Shown: one piece after another, positions 17,179 through 25,990 of the stretch
How positions within the stretch are numbered: the first letter of the stretch is position 1
Layout of the letters: each line of letters starts with the position of its first letter
Source of the DNA: Antarcticibacterium flavum
Lineage (GTDB): Bacteria > Bacteroidota > Bacteroidia > Flavobacteriales > Flavobacteriaceae
Direction of reading: 5' to 3'
Length of the DNA: 64,000 nucleotides
NCBI RefSeq assembly: GCF_006159205.1
Contig: NZ_CP040812.1
Coordinates: 2,232,001 to 2,296,000 of the forward strand
Position numbers and translations under genes: made by a program
Notes under the pieces: model-generated
What the model was told of the DNA's origin: nothing
Seen by the model: only the letters and a program-made list of their open reading frames with translations
The model's database searches: none

Positions 17179-18696
17179 ATGGCAGCTAAAGTACGAGTAA
17201 GGTTTGCACCCAGCCCCACAGGGCCTTTACATATAGGAGGCGTAAGGACCGCATTATATAATTACCTGTTTGCAAAGAAGCATAATGGAGATTTCATTTT
17301 GCGCATTGAGGATACAGACCAAAACCGATTTGTGGAAGGAGCTGAAGATTATATCATTGAATCCTTAAACTGGTGCAGGATCCCATTTGACGAAGGTCCC
17401 GGCAAGGAAGGAAAATATGGGCCTTACCGCCAAAGTGACCGGGCAAATCTTTACAGGAAATATGCCGATGAACTTATAGCCAGTGGCAATGCGTACTATG
17501 CATTTGATACTGCTGAAGCATTGGATGATCATCGCAGGGATCACGAGGAAAAAGGTAAAACATTCATATATAACTGGCATAACCGGCTAAAGCTGGAGAA
17601 CTCCCTTGCCCTCTCTAAAGAAAAGACAGATAAAAAATTACAGGCTAATGAACCTTATGTAATAAGATTTAAGTCACCAGAAGGAGAAACCCTGCAATTA
17701 CAGGATGAAATAAGGGGGGAGATGGAGATTGATACAAATATCCTGGATGATAAGGTGCTTTTCAAAAGTGACGGGATGCCTACTTATCACCTGGCTAATA
17801 TTGTTGATGACCACCTTATGGAGATCACCCACGTGATTCGTGGAGAAGAATGGCTTCCCTCTCTAGCTCTACACGTTTTACTATATAAAGCCTTTAACTG
17901 GCAAATCCCCAAATTTGCACATTTACCACTTATCCTAAAACCACAGGGTAAAGGAAAACTTAGCAAAAGGGATGGAGATAAAATGGGCTTCCCGGTATTC
18001 CCGCTGGAGTGGAAAGATCCAAAGACAGGAGAAATATCGGTAGGATACCGTGAGGAAAATTACCTTCCTGAAGCTGTTGTGAATATGCTAAGCTTCCTTG
18101 GATGGAACCCCGGGACTGAACAGGAGTTTTTCAACCTGGAAGAACTTGTAGCAGCTTTTGAACTGGAACGGGTACATAAATCTGGTGCCAAATTTGACCC
18201 CGAAAAGACCAAATGGTTCCAGCAGCATTATTTCCAGTTACAAAGGGATGAAACCCTTGCAGCACACTTTATGACCATTCTTGCAGAAAAAGGTGTAAGG
18301 ACAGATGTTGATTATACTACCAGGATCGTATCCCTTCTCAAGGAACGGGCTGTTTTTGTGGATGATCTTTGGGATTTGGGAAGCTATTTCTTTAAGGCCC
18401 CGGAAAGTTTTGAAGAAAAAGCGGCTAAAAAGGTTTGGAAAGAAGATACAGGAGAGATCATTGACGAACTTATTGAAAAAGTCTCTGAAACAGAACCTTA
18501 TACTACAGAAAATTTGCAGGAGGAGATCAAAGGATGGATCACAGCTAATAATATAGGCTTTGGAAAGGTTATGCAGCCCCTGCGCCTTTCCCTGGTTGGA
18601 GCCATGCAGGGCCCCGATGTTTTTGAGATCGCAGTTTTAATTGGAAAACTGGAAACAGTACGAAGGCTGGAATTTGCTAAAAATACTTTAGGTTAA
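17179..18696 (+). CDS. gltX: Glutamyl-tRNA synthetase
   Basis: A 505-residue class I synthetase that charges tRNA-Glu in the cytoplasm. The start MAAKVRVRFAPSPTGPLHIGG is the family's usual N-terminus and contains the HIGH-type motif (HIGG); the KMSKS-type motif is KLSKRDG. A longer frame from 17092 would add 29 residues without family similarity and covers the promoter, so it is rejected. The stop overlaps the convergent barrel protein gene by 4 nt. An additional glnS at 21615 shows that Gln-tRNA is made directly. Confidence 0.95.
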   Translation: MAAKVRVRFAPSPTGPLHIGGVRTALYNYLFAKKHNGDFILRIEDTDQNRFVEGAEDYIIESLNWCRIPFDEGPGKEGKYGPYRQSDRANLYRKYADELIASGNAYYAFDTAEALDDHRRDHEEKGKTFIYNWHNRLKLENSLALSKEKTDKKLQANEPYVIRFKSPEGETLQLQDEIRGEMEIDTNILDDKVLFKSDGMPTYHLANIVDDHLMEITHVIRGEEWLPSLALHVLLYKAFNWQIPKFAHLPLILKPQGKGKLSKRDGDKMGFPVFPLEWKDPKTGEISVGYREENYLPEAVVNMLSFLGWNPGTEQEFFNLEELVAAFELERVHKSGAKFDPEKTKWFQQHYFQLQRDETLAAHFMTILAEKGVRTDVDYTTRIVSLLKERAVFVDDLWDLGSYFFKAPESFEEKAAKKVWKEDTGEIIDELIEKVSETEPYTTENLQEEIKGWITANNIGFGKVMQPLRLSLVGAMQGPDVFEIAVLIGKLETVRRLEFAKNTLG

Positions 18697-19367
18697 AAAT
18701 AAAATACGATTCCCGCGGTAGCAAGTCTTACTACCCCCTGTAGGTCTGTGACCCGGGAACCGTTTCCTCCTTCCTCTTCAGGCTCGAGATTTCTGAACAT
18801 GTTGGACAAACCATACTGGTATTGAGCCCATACTTTTAATCGGCGAAGTCCTGCTGAGACCTGCCCGGCAAGAGCAAAATTGATCTTTGAAATGTCCTCA
18901 AGGCTTTCAGCAGTTAAAAGATACCCGTCAACCATAGCATTCTCATAGCCCTCATTTGTCAATAATTTACTATTGATCTGTATTACAGGACCGGCTTCAA
19001 TACTTAGGTGGTCCCCTATTATTTTATGCCCTCCAAAGAAGTTAAGTTGTACACCATTGGTCCTCAAATTAATTTGTGAAAGTTCACTCCTCCCCTCTTG
19101 CCTTACGTCTATTCCTGTGTTATATTGAAAGTATTTAATACCATATAAAAAAAGAAAATTATTGTAAACATTTGCGCGGGTCGACAGGCCGGCAGAAAAA
19201 CCCACCCCGGGAGACAAACTTAAATTGTCACTGCTAAGTCCTCCATAATTGATGCCTGCTTGTATTCCCAGGGTATTATAAACATCCTTGGGATATCTTT
19301 TTTGAGAAAAGGCCTCCCCGAAAATCAGGAAAAAGGCCAATAGAAAAAGACTTCTTTTCAGCATCAT
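18693..19367 (-). CDS. Outer-membrane beta-barrel protein (PorT/porin family-like)
   Basis: A 224-residue protein with signal peptide (1-21, ending AFSQ) and alternating hydrophobic beta strands (for example AGLSTRANVYNNFLFLYGIKY and ATAGIVFYF at the C-terminus). The last residue is Phe, typical for barrel proteins. It resembles the small porin-family/PorT-type barrels of Bacteroidota, but no specific role can be given. It is convergent with gltX with a 4-nt overlap of the ends and divergent from the SPFH gene. Confidence 0.75.
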   Translation of the reverse strand: MMLKRSLFLLAFFLIFGEAFSQKRYPKDVYNTLGIQAGINYGGLSSDNLSLSPGVGFSAGLSTRANVYNNFLFLYGIKYFQYNTGIDVRQEGRSELSQINLRTNGVQLNFFGGHKIIGDHLSIEAGPVIQINSKLLTNEGYENAMVDGYLLTAESLEDISKINFALAGQVSAGLRRLKVWAQYQYGLSNMFRNLEPEEEGGNGSRVTDLQGVVRLATAGIVFYF

Positions 19368-19442
19368 ATTTCAAAAGTTTATAAAAGATAAAAGTAGCTA
19401 TTTTATCAGTATCTTGAAGTTCTTAATTTTTAAGCAAAAAAT

Positions 19443-20417
19443 ATGATAGGTTATGTTCTCCTTCCCATTTTTATAGTATTGGCTTTGATAATACTATTCT
19501 CGGGGATTTTCACGGTTAGACAACAAAGTTCTGCAGTACTTGAGCGGTTCGGGAAATTTATGAGTATACGCAATTCGGGATTGCATTTTAAGATCCCCAT
19601 AATAGATCAAATTGCCGGCAGGATCAATTTAAAAGTACAACAACTGGATGTACTTGTAGAGACCAAAACAAAGGATGATGTTTTTGTGAAGCTGAAGATC
19701 TCTGTACAGTTCCAGGTTATCAAAACCAATGTTTATGATGCTTTTTATAAATTGGAAAGCCCACATGATCAAATTACCTCTTATGTATTTGATGTGGTAC
19801 GTGCAGAAGTTCCAAAAATGAAACTGGATGATGTATTTGAGAGAAAGGATGATATAGCTGTTGCAGTCAAAAGAGAATTGAACCAGGCGATGTCTGACTA
19901 TGGTTATGACATCATTAAAACGCTTGTAACAGACATTGATCCAGATGCACAGGTAAAGAGTGCCATGAACCGAATAAATGCAGCAGAACGCGAGAAAGTG
20001 GCTGCAGAGTATGTGGCAGAAGCTGAAAGAATTAAGATCGTAGCTAAAGCACGTGCAGAGGCAGAGAGCAAAAGATTACAGGGGCAGGGTATAGCCGACC
20101 AGCGACGCGAGATAGCAAGGGGACTCGAAGAGAGTGTGGATGTCCTGAATAAAGTAGGGATCAATTCCCAGGAGGCCTCAGCCTTGATTGTGGTTACCCA
20201 GCATTACGACACCTTACAGGCTATAGGAGAAGAAACCAATACGAACCTTATCCTGCTTCCAAACTCACCCCAGGCGGGCAGTGATATGTTGAACAATATG
20301 ATAGCTTCATTTACTGCTTCCAATCAAATAGGGGAAGCTATGAGAGAAAAGAATGAAAAAGCAGGAATGGTTAGAAAGCCAAGAAAAAAAGACGATAACA
20401 GGGATAAGGATATTTAA
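19443..20417 (+). CDS. SPFH/Band 7 (stomatin-like) membrane protein
   Basis: A 324-residue protein with one N-terminal membrane helix (about 4-24) and a Band 7 domain (about 25-190), including VRQQSSAVLERFGKF and the DVFERKDDIA segment, followed by an Ala/Glu-rich coiled coil (180-230) and a basic tail. Such proteins form large oligomers at membrane microdomains, often with a protease or in phage and stress defence. There is no NfeD partner next to it. It is transcribed alone and ends in a long hairpin at 20435-20490. Confidence 0.9.
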   Translation: MIGYVLLPIFIVLALIILFSGIFTVRQQSSAVLERFGKFMSIRNSGLHFKIPIIDQIAGRINLKVQQLDVLVETKTKDDVFVKLKISVQFQVIKTNVYDAFYKLESPHDQITSYVFDVVRAEVPKMKLDDVFERKDDIAVAVKRELNQAMSDYGYDIIKTLVTDIDPDAQVKSAMNRINAAEREKVAAEYVAEAERIKIVAKARAEAESKRLQGQGIADQRREIARGLEESVDVLNKVGINSQEASALIVVTQHYDTLQAIGEETNTNLILLPNSPQAGSDMLNNMIASFTASNQIGEAMREKNEKAGMVRKPRKKDDNRDKDI

Positions 20418-20434
20418 TCTATAGGTATAAAAAT

Positions 20435-20498
20435 GCCGGGAGTTTTTAGATATTTCCATATACAATGGAATATATTAAAAAGCTCCCGGCTGTTTTAT
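20435..20498 (+). terminator. Long hairpin terminator, SPFH gene
   Basis: GCCGGGAG (20435-20442) pairs with CTCCCGGC (20483-20490). The pairing goes on inward through an A/T-rich stem with small bulges almost to a short loop, then TGTTTTATTTTTT follows. It is also the 3' region of the convergent DUF6327 gene. Confidence 0.85.
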
Positions 20499-20719
20499 TT
20501 TTTGTCTTTAAGCTTTTTTCCCCACAGCTTGGCTATCGCTTTAAGTGCGATGGCTTTTTTTACTGCAGAGGTTATAAGGCTTCCTGCAAGGGAAAGAGGA
20601 GACATATTATCCTTTGTCTCCTGTATGCTTAATTTGATCTCTTCCTTGTCTATTTCATTTTGCAGTTTAAGGATCTTAAGGTCCCGGTCAATTTCTTCGA
20701 ATGAGCTGTATTGTTTCAT
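20495..20719 (-). CDS. DUF6327 family small protein
   Basis: A 74-residue soluble, highly charged helical peptide (MKQYSSFEEIDRDLKILKLQ...) ending with a Gly/Ser break and a basic tail. I recall such proteins as DUF6327, found in Bacteroidota next to YtxH and holin-like genes. It is the last gene of a three-gene operon; 9 nt separate it from the holin-like gene. Function unknown. Confidence 0.75.
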   Translation of the reverse strand: MKQYSSFEEIDRDLKILKLQNEIDKEEIKLSIQETKDNMSPLSLAGSLITSAVKKAIALKAIAKLWGKKLKDKK

Positions 20720-20728
20720 AATATAGGC

Positions 20729-21079
20729 TTAGTCGTTAAAGAAACTTCTGGAAGACTTAATGAGAATGGTCTTCTTGATATACTTTCTTCCTATAACCAA
20801 GATAAGGATAAGGAGAAGCAGATAGAAACCACCTACTATAAAGTAACCTGCGCTAGGTGAATCCAGGAGATTACTTAAGTAGACCGCTACTGCAATAGAA
20901 AGGAACAACAAAGCAAAAAGCCCAAAAAAACCAATCAACACCGCATTGACGGCAGAGATAGCACCTTTTACAATGCCTTTATACAGGCTTAACTTATAGT
21001 ACTCTGCACTACTTTGTTTAAAAGCCTGTATATTCTCTTTTAGATCATTAATACTGTTGGTTAGTTTCTCAAAAGCCAT
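20729..21079 (-). CDS. Phage-holin-family (DUF1469-like) membrane protein
   Basis: A 116-residue protein with two membrane helices (about 42-67 and 75-99) and a basic C-terminus. The layout fits the holin superfamily III / YqjE type found in stress operons rather than a lytic phage holin. It starts 3 nt after the YtxH gene stop and shares its operon. No phage genes are near. Confidence 0.75.
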   Translation of the reverse strand: MAFEKLTNSINDLKENIQAFKQSSAEYYKLSLYKGIVKGAISAVNAVLIGFFGLFALLFLSIAVAVYLSNLLDSPSAGYFIVGGFYLLLLILILVIGRKYIKKTILIKSSRSFFND

Positions 21080-21082
21080 TTG

Positions 21083-21493
21083 TTATATTACCGCTTTTCC
21101 TGTTGTTTGGTTTCCTGTTTTACCGCCGGTTTGTTCTCTGGTGGTCTCTCCGGAATCAGCTTTAGCATCTCGCTGTAATTTGGCATTTTGCTTGCGCAAC
21201 TCTTCCAGCTTTGTTTCCATAGCAGCAAGGATCTCATCGGCCTTATAGCTTGCAGAAGATAATGTCTCTTCCAGCCTGGTCTCAAAATCCGTACGGGCTT
21301 TTTTAGCCTTGGTTGTTAAATTTGAACTGGTTTCCTGATATTTTTTATTGAATTGATCCTGCGCCTTACGGGCATCTTCACTCAATTTTTTGCGGGTTTT
21401 TTCACCGCTATCGGGTGCATATAACAATCCAGCTGCGGCACCAATCGCGGCACCAGTTATTAAAGCCAGTAATGTGCTTCCAGTATTTGCCAT
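21083..21493 (-). CDS. YtxH domain-containing stress protein
   Basis: A 136-residue protein with an N-terminal Gly/Ala-rich membrane helix (LLALITGAAIGAAAGLLYAP) and a long amphipathic coil after it (DSGEKTRKKLSED...). This is the YtxH/gas-vesicle-like family, general stress proteins in Bacillus and Bacteroidota. It is the first gene of the YtxH-holin-DUF6327 trio, with a TATATTTG box 33 nt upstream. The exact function is unknown; a role in the envelope under stress is inferred from family context. Confidence 0.85.
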   Translation of the reverse strand: MANTGSTLLALITGAAIGAAAGLLYAPDSGEKTRKKLSEDARKAQDQFNKKYQETSSNLTTKAKKARTDFETRLEETLSSASYKADEILAAMETKLEELRKQNAKLQRDAKADSGETTREQTGGKTGNQTTGKAVI

Positions 21494-21525
21494 AATAATT
21501 TAATTTTATTAGTTAAATATTCTAT

Positions 21526-21533
21526 CAAATATA
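21526..21533 (-). promoter_or_regulatory. -7 box for the YtxH operon
   Basis: TATATTTG on the minus strand, 33 nt before the start codon; fits TAnnTTTG. It lies in the only gap between glnS and this trio. Confidence 0.5.
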
Positions 21534-21614
21534 CTTTAAACTGCAGCCTGTCCCTGTTAATAACCGGTTAATATGTTAATATGCTTTGCCAAAATATTCT
21601 TAAAAGCCCTTATT

Positions 21615-23294
21615 TTACTGGCCTTTCTTAGCCCACGAGTCTCTAAGTGTAACCGTACGGTTAAATATAAGATTGTCTTTGCTACTCTCTTTATCAACAC
21701 AAAAATATCCTATGCGCTGGAATTGGAACTTATCTGCCACACCTGCATTTTTAAGGCCGGGTTCCACAAAGCCCCTGATTATCTTTAAGGAATCGGGGTT
21801 AATAAAATCGGTGAAATCCCTTTCCTTATCGGCATCTGGGGTCTCTTCAGTAAAAAGCCTGTCATAAAGCCTTATCTCTGCTTCAACAGAATGTGGGACT
21901 GACACCCAGTGAAGGGTACCTTTTACCTTCCGCAGGGATTCCTCTGTCCCGCTCCCACTCTTGCTTTTTGGATCATAAGTACAATGTATCTCTATTATCT
22001 CTCCATTTTCATCCTTTACAACCTCTTCAGCTTTAATAATATAAGCACTTTTTAACCTCACTTCTTTTCCAAGGCTTAGTCTAAAGAATTTACGGTTTGC
22101 CTCTTCTTTAAAATCTTCTCTTTCAATATAAAGTTCTCTAGAAAATGGAATTTCCCTTGTACCGCTTTCCTCATCCTCAGGATTATTCTCTGTTTCGAGC
22201 CATTCTTCCTTACCTTCAGCATAATTGGTTATTACAAGTTTAACGGGATCAAGCACCCCCATGACCCGTGGTGCAGTTTTATTTAGATCTTCCCTTATAC
22301 AAAATTCCAAAAGGGAAACATCGATAACATTTTCTCTCTTAGCGATCCCAATAGTTTCTGCAAACTTCCTTATAGAAGCGGGAGTATATCCTCTTCTTCT
22401 AAGACCACTTATGGTGGGCATTCTTGGATCATCCCAGGAAGCTACGATCTCTTTTTCCACCAGGTGAAGTAATTTACGCTTGCTCACGATTGTATGGCTT
22501 AAATTACGCCTTGCAAATTCTCTTTGCTTAGGTAAAAATTCGCCTTCCCTACTCACCTTTTCCAGGAACCAGTTATATAATTCACGGTGAGGAAGAAATT
22601 CCAGGGTACAAAAGGAATGTGAAATATTTTCTATAAAATCACTCTCCCCGTGAGCCCAGTCATACATTGGATAAATATTCCAGTCATTGCCGGTCCTGTG
22701 ATGTTTTTTATGAAGGCTCCTGTACATAATTGGATCCCTCATAAGCATATTTGGGGAAGCCATATCTATCTTAGCCCGCAGCACATGGGCCCCTTCAGTA
22801 GTTTCCCCATTTTTCATTTTCTCAAAAAGTTCGAGGTTCTCTTCAACAGAGCGATCTCTGTACGGACTGTTTTTTCCCGGTTGGGTTGGAGTTCCTTTTT
22901 GTTCGGCGATCACTGCTGAAGCCTGGCTATCTACATAAGCATAGCCATTTTTTATCAATTCAACAGCCCAATCGTATAATTGCTGAAAATAATCTGAAGC
23001 ATAACACTCTTTTTCCCATTTAAAGCCCAGCCATAATACATCTTCCTTAATAGCGTCTACATACTCCTGCTCTTCCTTAATAGGATTGGTATCATCAAAC
23101 CGAAGGTTAACAGGGGCATTGTATTTTTCACCAAGTCCAAAATTAAGGCAAATGGAAGAGGCATGTCCTATGTGTAAATAGCCATTGGGCTCGGGTGGAA
23201 AACGGAATTTGAGGTCTTCTCTTTTATAATCGTTCTTTAGATCTTCTTCTATGATCTGCTCAATGAAATTGAGTGATTTCTTTACTTCGGCCAT
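21615..23294 (-). CDS. glnS: Glutaminyl-tRNA synthetase
   Basis: A 559-residue class I synthetase that charges tRNA-Gln. The HIGH motif is PPEPNGYLHIGHASS (about 32-46) and the KMSKS-type loop is VSKRKLL (about 270). The C-terminal anticodon-binding beta-barrels are present up to the family's usual end, so the gene is complete. It is preceded by a TAACTTTG promoter and transcribed alone; a 121-nt gap with a new promoter separates it from the YtxH operon. Confidence 0.96.
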   Translation of the reverse strand: MAEVKKSLNFIEQIIEEDLKNDYKREDLKFRFPPEPNGYLHIGHASSICLNFGLGEKYNAPVNLRFDDTNPIKEEQEYVDAIKEDVLWLGFKWEKECYASDYFQQLYDWAVELIKNGYAYVDSQASAVIAEQKGTPTQPGKNSPYRDRSVEENLELFEKMKNGETTEGAHVLRAKIDMASPNMLMRDPIMYRSLHKKHHRTGNDWNIYPMYDWAHGESDFIENISHSFCTLEFLPHRELYNWFLEKVSREGEFLPKQREFARRNLSHTIVSKRKLLHLVEKEIVASWDDPRMPTISGLRRRGYTPASIRKFAETIGIAKRENVIDVSLLEFCIREDLNKTAPRVMGVLDPVKLVITNYAEGKEEWLETENNPEDEESGTREIPFSRELYIEREDFKEEANRKFFRLSLGKEVRLKSAYIIKAEEVVKDENGEIIEIHCTYDPKSKSGSGTEESLRKVKGTLHWVSVPHSVEAEIRLYDRLFTEETPDADKERDFTDFINPDSLKIIRGFVEPGLKNAGVADKFQFQRIGYFCVDKESSKDNLIFNRTVTLRDSWAKKGQ

Positions 23295-23322
23295 AATCTT
23301 TTTATAATCAAAAAATATCCTG

Positions 23323-23349
23323 CAAAGTTACCAAAAATAAGAACGCCAA
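23323..23349 (-). promoter_or_regulatory. Promoter for glnS
   Basis: On the minus strand a -7 box TAACTTTG (23330-23323) lies 29 nt before the start, with a possible -33 TTG (23349-23347) 16 nt further upstream. Confidence 0.55.
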
Positions 23350-23680
23350 CCATTGTTGTCCGGTTAAAGAGACTAGGCCCCTTTCTCTGCTAGAATATAG
23401 AACCCAGACTCAAATCCACGTCAATGCAAAACAGCGCTTTACCCAATTCTCAAAAAAAGGTGGAATTACCCAAACTATTTTAGATTCAAAATCACCCCAG
23501 ATTTCTGATTGACATTATCTCAAACTATATATAAGTCCTGGCTTAAATTCACATTATATTAATGGGACACCAAGGGATCGCCAAGGAGAAGCAGGGAAAG
23601 GAGAAAAATATATGAATTTACGGCTGGAAGCTAATTTTTACTACCCCATTATTTCCAGTATTTCCTTATTAAAGGCCTTT
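23350..23680. other. Gene-free stretch between glnS and folB
   Basis: About 330 nt without a credible frame, RNA gene or strong hairpin. It holds the upstream side of two divergent promoters. Confidence 0.5.
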
Positions 23681-23681
23681 T

Positions 23682-23715
23682 TTGACTTATAATTTCTCCA
23701 GCTATTTTAACTTTG
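23682..23715 (+). promoter_or_regulatory. Promoter for folB
   Basis: A -33 TTG at 23682-23684 (in TTTTTTGAC) and a -7 TAACTTTG at 23708-23715 are separated by 23 nt, matching the flavobacterial promoter plan; the start codon follows 15 nt later. Confidence 0.65.
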
Positions 23716-23730
23716 CTGAAAAATTAATTA

Positions 23731-24087
23731 ATGGGAAAGATCAAACTTCATAACATCAAAGTATTTGCCTACCACGGTTGTCTTGTTGAAGAAGGCAAGA
23801 TTGGGAGCGATTACCGGGTAGATCTAACTGTTAAGGGCGACCTGTCACATTCAGCAAAGACTGATACCCTGGGGGATACCATAGATTACGTACATCTCAA
23901 CAAGATCGTAAAAGAGGAAATGTCTATTCGATCAAAGTTACTGGAGACAGTGGCAGAACGAATTTTAAACCGTGTCCTGGAGGAACTTCAACTGGTACAG
24001 AAAGTTAGGGTTGATGTCTCAAAAATTAACCCTCCCATTGGTGGAGATGTAGGAATGGTGACTGTTTCCAGGAGCAAATCACGGTAG
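23731..24087 (+). CDS. folB: Dihydroneopterin aldolase
   Basis: A 118-residue enzyme of folate synthesis that turns 7,8-dihydroneopterin into 6-hydroxymethyl-dihydropterin and glycolaldehyde. The N-terminal IKLHNIKVFAYHGCLVEE has the conserved YHG segment; the catalytic Glu region (LLETVAERI) and the end KINPPIGGDVGMVTV are canonical. The length is normal. It has its own promoter and is followed 53 nt downstream by tRNA-Cys in the same direction, so a joint transcript is possible. Confidence 0.93.
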   Translation: MGKIKLHNIKVFAYHGCLVEEGKIGSDYRVDLTVKGDLSHSAKTDTLGDTIDYVHLNKIVKEEMSIRSKLLETVAERILNRVLEELQLVQKVRVDVSKINPPIGGDVGMVTVSRSKSR

Positions 24088-24140
24088 AAATTTTCTTCGT
24101 TAACTGGAAAACTTTATTATATTTGCCAACCAGTTTTACT

Positions 24141-24211
24141 GGCATCGTGGCCGAGTGGCTAGGCAGAGCTCTGCAAAAGCTTGTACAGCGGTTCGAATCC
24201 GCTCGATGCCT
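24141..24211 (+). tRNA. tRNA-Cys (anticodon GCA)
   Basis: The full cloverleaf can be drawn: acceptor GGCATCG/CGATGCC, a 3-bp D stem, anticodon stem GAGCT/AGCTT around the loop CTGCAAA (anticodon GCA), and T arm AGCGG/CCGCT with loop TTCGAAT. The 3' CCA is not encoded. The discriminator base is T (U73), as usual for tRNA-Cys. The terminator after it is split by an insertion sequence. Confidence 0.96.
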
Positions 24212-24218
24212 CAAAAAA

Positions 24219-24231
24219 GCTTCCTTAATTT
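24219..24231 (+). terminator. Left half of the tRNA-Cys terminator, split by the IS
   Basis: GCTTCCTTA (24219-24227) is the left arm and ATTT (24228-24231) the loop/target duplicate; the right arm TAAGGGAGC now lies at 25995-26003. Without the IS the two arms form a 9-bp stem with one G-U pair, flanked by A6 and a T-rich tract. Confidence 0.8.
24228..24231. repeat. Target-site duplication ATTT, left copy
   Basis: Identical to 25991-25994 on the other side of the element; it equals the loop of the interrupted terminator. Confidence 0.75.
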
Positions 24232-24274
24232 TAGAGGGCACTGAAAAACTATCTCTTTTGAGATGAACTTATTG

Positions 24275-24319
24275 AAGCGATCAAGCAAAAATCTATTTTT
24301 GACTCGATCGCTTTTTTAT
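24275..24319 (+). terminator. IS-borne hairpin near the left end
   Basis: AAGCGATC (24275-24282) pairs with GATCGCTT (24306-24313); inside it CAAAAA pairs with TTTTTG around the loop TCTA. A T-run follows on the plus strand, so it can stop transcription entering from tRNA-Cys. Confidence 0.75.
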
Positions 24320-24413
24320 TTAGGATTTCCGGTGGCGGTTTTTTTATTGATGACCAATCCCTTAGGATGATTAATCTGAGCTCTTAAAGCTCATTTTATT
24401 TCGAATCTGAAAC

Positions 24414-25871
24414 TTATATGGTTAATTTAAGGATTCTCTTAAGGTTTACGGTGAATATTGCCAAAGCCCCCTGCATTTGCATGCTATTAATGCCATATGC
24501 TATAGCACGATCATAACCGTGAACATTTTTTAGTTCGCTATTTTTAGCCTCGATCTTATAGCGGTGTTTAGATTTTTCTTTATAATATTCAGACTCCTGA
24601 AACACTATCTGTTCCTGGTGTAAGCTTGACTTTATAGAGACCGAATAAGTTTTAGTTTTAGCTCCCGGTTTATAACAGCCATCTCGTAATGGACAGGTCT
24701 TGCATTTCTCTACATCAAAATAATAAGTATCTACCTGGTTCTTGCCTCGTTCCTTTTTCCCTTGTCGTGCTTTTCTGATGGCCAGGTGTCCTGCCGGACA
24801 CACAAACATATCAGCATCCTTGTTATAATCAAATTTATCCTCATTCTTTCTAGAGCCTTGTGCGATTGCAGGGTTCAGCTTTGCTACGATTTTAATATTC
24901 TGATCATCTTTATCCTTGAGCTTAAGGTTTTCCTTACCTGAATATGCGCTATCACCAATTACTGTATCCACCTGAATTCCATTGTTCTGGCTTATTTTTA
25001 CAAGCATTGGCAACTCAGGACCATCACCTTTTTCACCCGAGGTGACAACTGCAGCCGTAATAATGCGTTCCTCTGTCATGGCCAGATGGGTCTTGTAACC
25101 AAAGAATTTACTGTCAGCTGATTTATGGCCGGTTTTGGCATCTGTATCCTTAGAAAGAATGTAGTTTTCCTGGGTATCTTCCACAGTCTCCTTTAACAGG
25201 TTCAACTTCTCTTTGACTGCAGGAATTAAACTTAATGTTTGGTCTGATTCAATACACTTCTCCAGTTCCTTGCAATAAGCAAGTTCCTTTTCCAACTCAC
25301 CCGAAGCGTTCTTTTCCGGGAAGCGTTCTTTCATATTTTCATCTACAGCGTAAACCACTTTGCGAAGCAGCTTTGAACGCTCTCTCAGGACCTCAAGTGC
25401 TGAATATGGATTTGATCTGGATAGAGAATGTGTGGCATCAACAATAAGGGATTTAGATGTAATGATTCCCTTTTCAATGGATATTGAGACAGTTTTATTT
25501 ATAAGCAGATTCAATAAATCGGTATCTTTTAAACGCAGCTTACGAAACTTAGTCAATGAACTGGAGTTTATGACTGCATCCTCGGGTGCCATTTCAAGGA
25601 AATATTTGAAGGACATATCATATCTGGAACGTTCAACTACATCAACATCTGAAATGGTATAGATCGTTTTTAATAGTAAATACTTGAACATCCGGATAGG
25701 ACTTTCTGCGTTACGCCCATTATTTAAACAATAGTTGTTCACTAGTTCATCGTAGATGAAAGTAAAATCTATTAATTCGTTGATTTTTCTAAGAAGATTA
25801 TCTTTGGGTATAATTAAAGCATATAAATCAGAATATGCACTTAATTGCATTTTTTGCTGCGGTAACAACAT
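24414..25871 (-). CDS. IS1182-family transposase
   Basis: A 485-residue transposase of the IS1182 group (IS4-like DDE fold). Seen: the N-terminal DUF772 part with YYLLLKTIYTISDVDVVERSRYD-type helices (about 60-85), the first catalytic Asp region SLIVDATHS (about 142-150), the second Asp in DTVIGDSAYSGKENL (about 300-315), and a C-terminal part with four cysteines (CPAG, CKTCPLRDGC) and the Glu-rich YKIEAKNSELKNVHGYDRA end. The frame is intact and nearly fills the element. It is probably active or recently so. Confidence 0.92.
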   Translation of the reverse strand: MLLPQQKMQLSAYSDLYALIIPKDNLLRKINELIDFTFIYDELVNNYCLNNGRNAESPIRMFKYLLLKTIYTISDVDVVERSRYDMSFKYFLEMAPEDAVINSSSLTKFRKLRLKDTDLLNLLINKTVSISIEKGIITSKSLIVDATHSLSRSNPYSALEVLRERSKLLRKVVYAVDENMKERFPEKNASGELEKELAYCKELEKCIESDQTLSLIPAVKEKLNLLKETVEDTQENYILSKDTDAKTGHKSADSKFFGYKTHLAMTEERIITAAVVTSGEKGDGPELPMLVKISQNNGIQVDTVIGDSAYSGKENLKLKDKDDQNIKIVAKLNPAIAQGSRKNEDKFDYNKDADMFVCPAGHLAIRKARQGKKERGKNQVDTYYFDVEKCKTCPLRDGCYKPGAKTKTYSVSIKSSLHQEQIVFQESEYYKEKSKHRYKIEAKNSELKNVHGYDRAIAYGINSMQMQGALAIFTVNLKRILKLTI

Positions 25872-25903
25872 ATGGGAGACATTAGAAATCAGTCATGAAA
25901 ATA

Positions 25904-25945
25904 CAAAAAAGGAGCGAAACCATTATGATTTCGCTCCTTTTTATT
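25904..25945. terminator. IS-borne bidirectional hairpin near the right end
   Basis: GGAGCGAAA (25911-25919) pairs with TTTCGCTCC (25929-25937). A6 precedes and T5 follows, so it works in both directions and would block leftward readthrough from the lysE-like gene into the transposase. Confidence 0.8.
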
Positions 25946-25990
25946 TATCCTAAAATGTAATTATTTAGAGGACTTTTTCAGTGCCCTCTA

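Larger units (their letters stand above)
24232..25990 (-). mobile_element. IS1182-family insertion sequence, complete
   Basis: A 1759-bp element. Terminal inverted repeats of 17 perfect bases (TAGAGGGCACTGAAAAA) lie at 24232-24248 and, inverted, at 25974-25990. Each end is flanked by the direct repeat ATTT (24228-24231 and 25991-25994). It contains one intact transposase gene and two hairpin terminators near the ends. The family call comes from the transposase; the matching ends and intact frame suggest a recent insertion. Confidence 0.92.

Noticed and set aside
20729..21079. Prophage remnant because of the holin-like gene
   Set aside because: The trio YtxH-holin-DUF6327 is a stress operon; no other phage genes are seen.
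23350..23680. Hidden small gene between glnS and folB
   Set aside because: No frame with a start, ribosome site and coding character.
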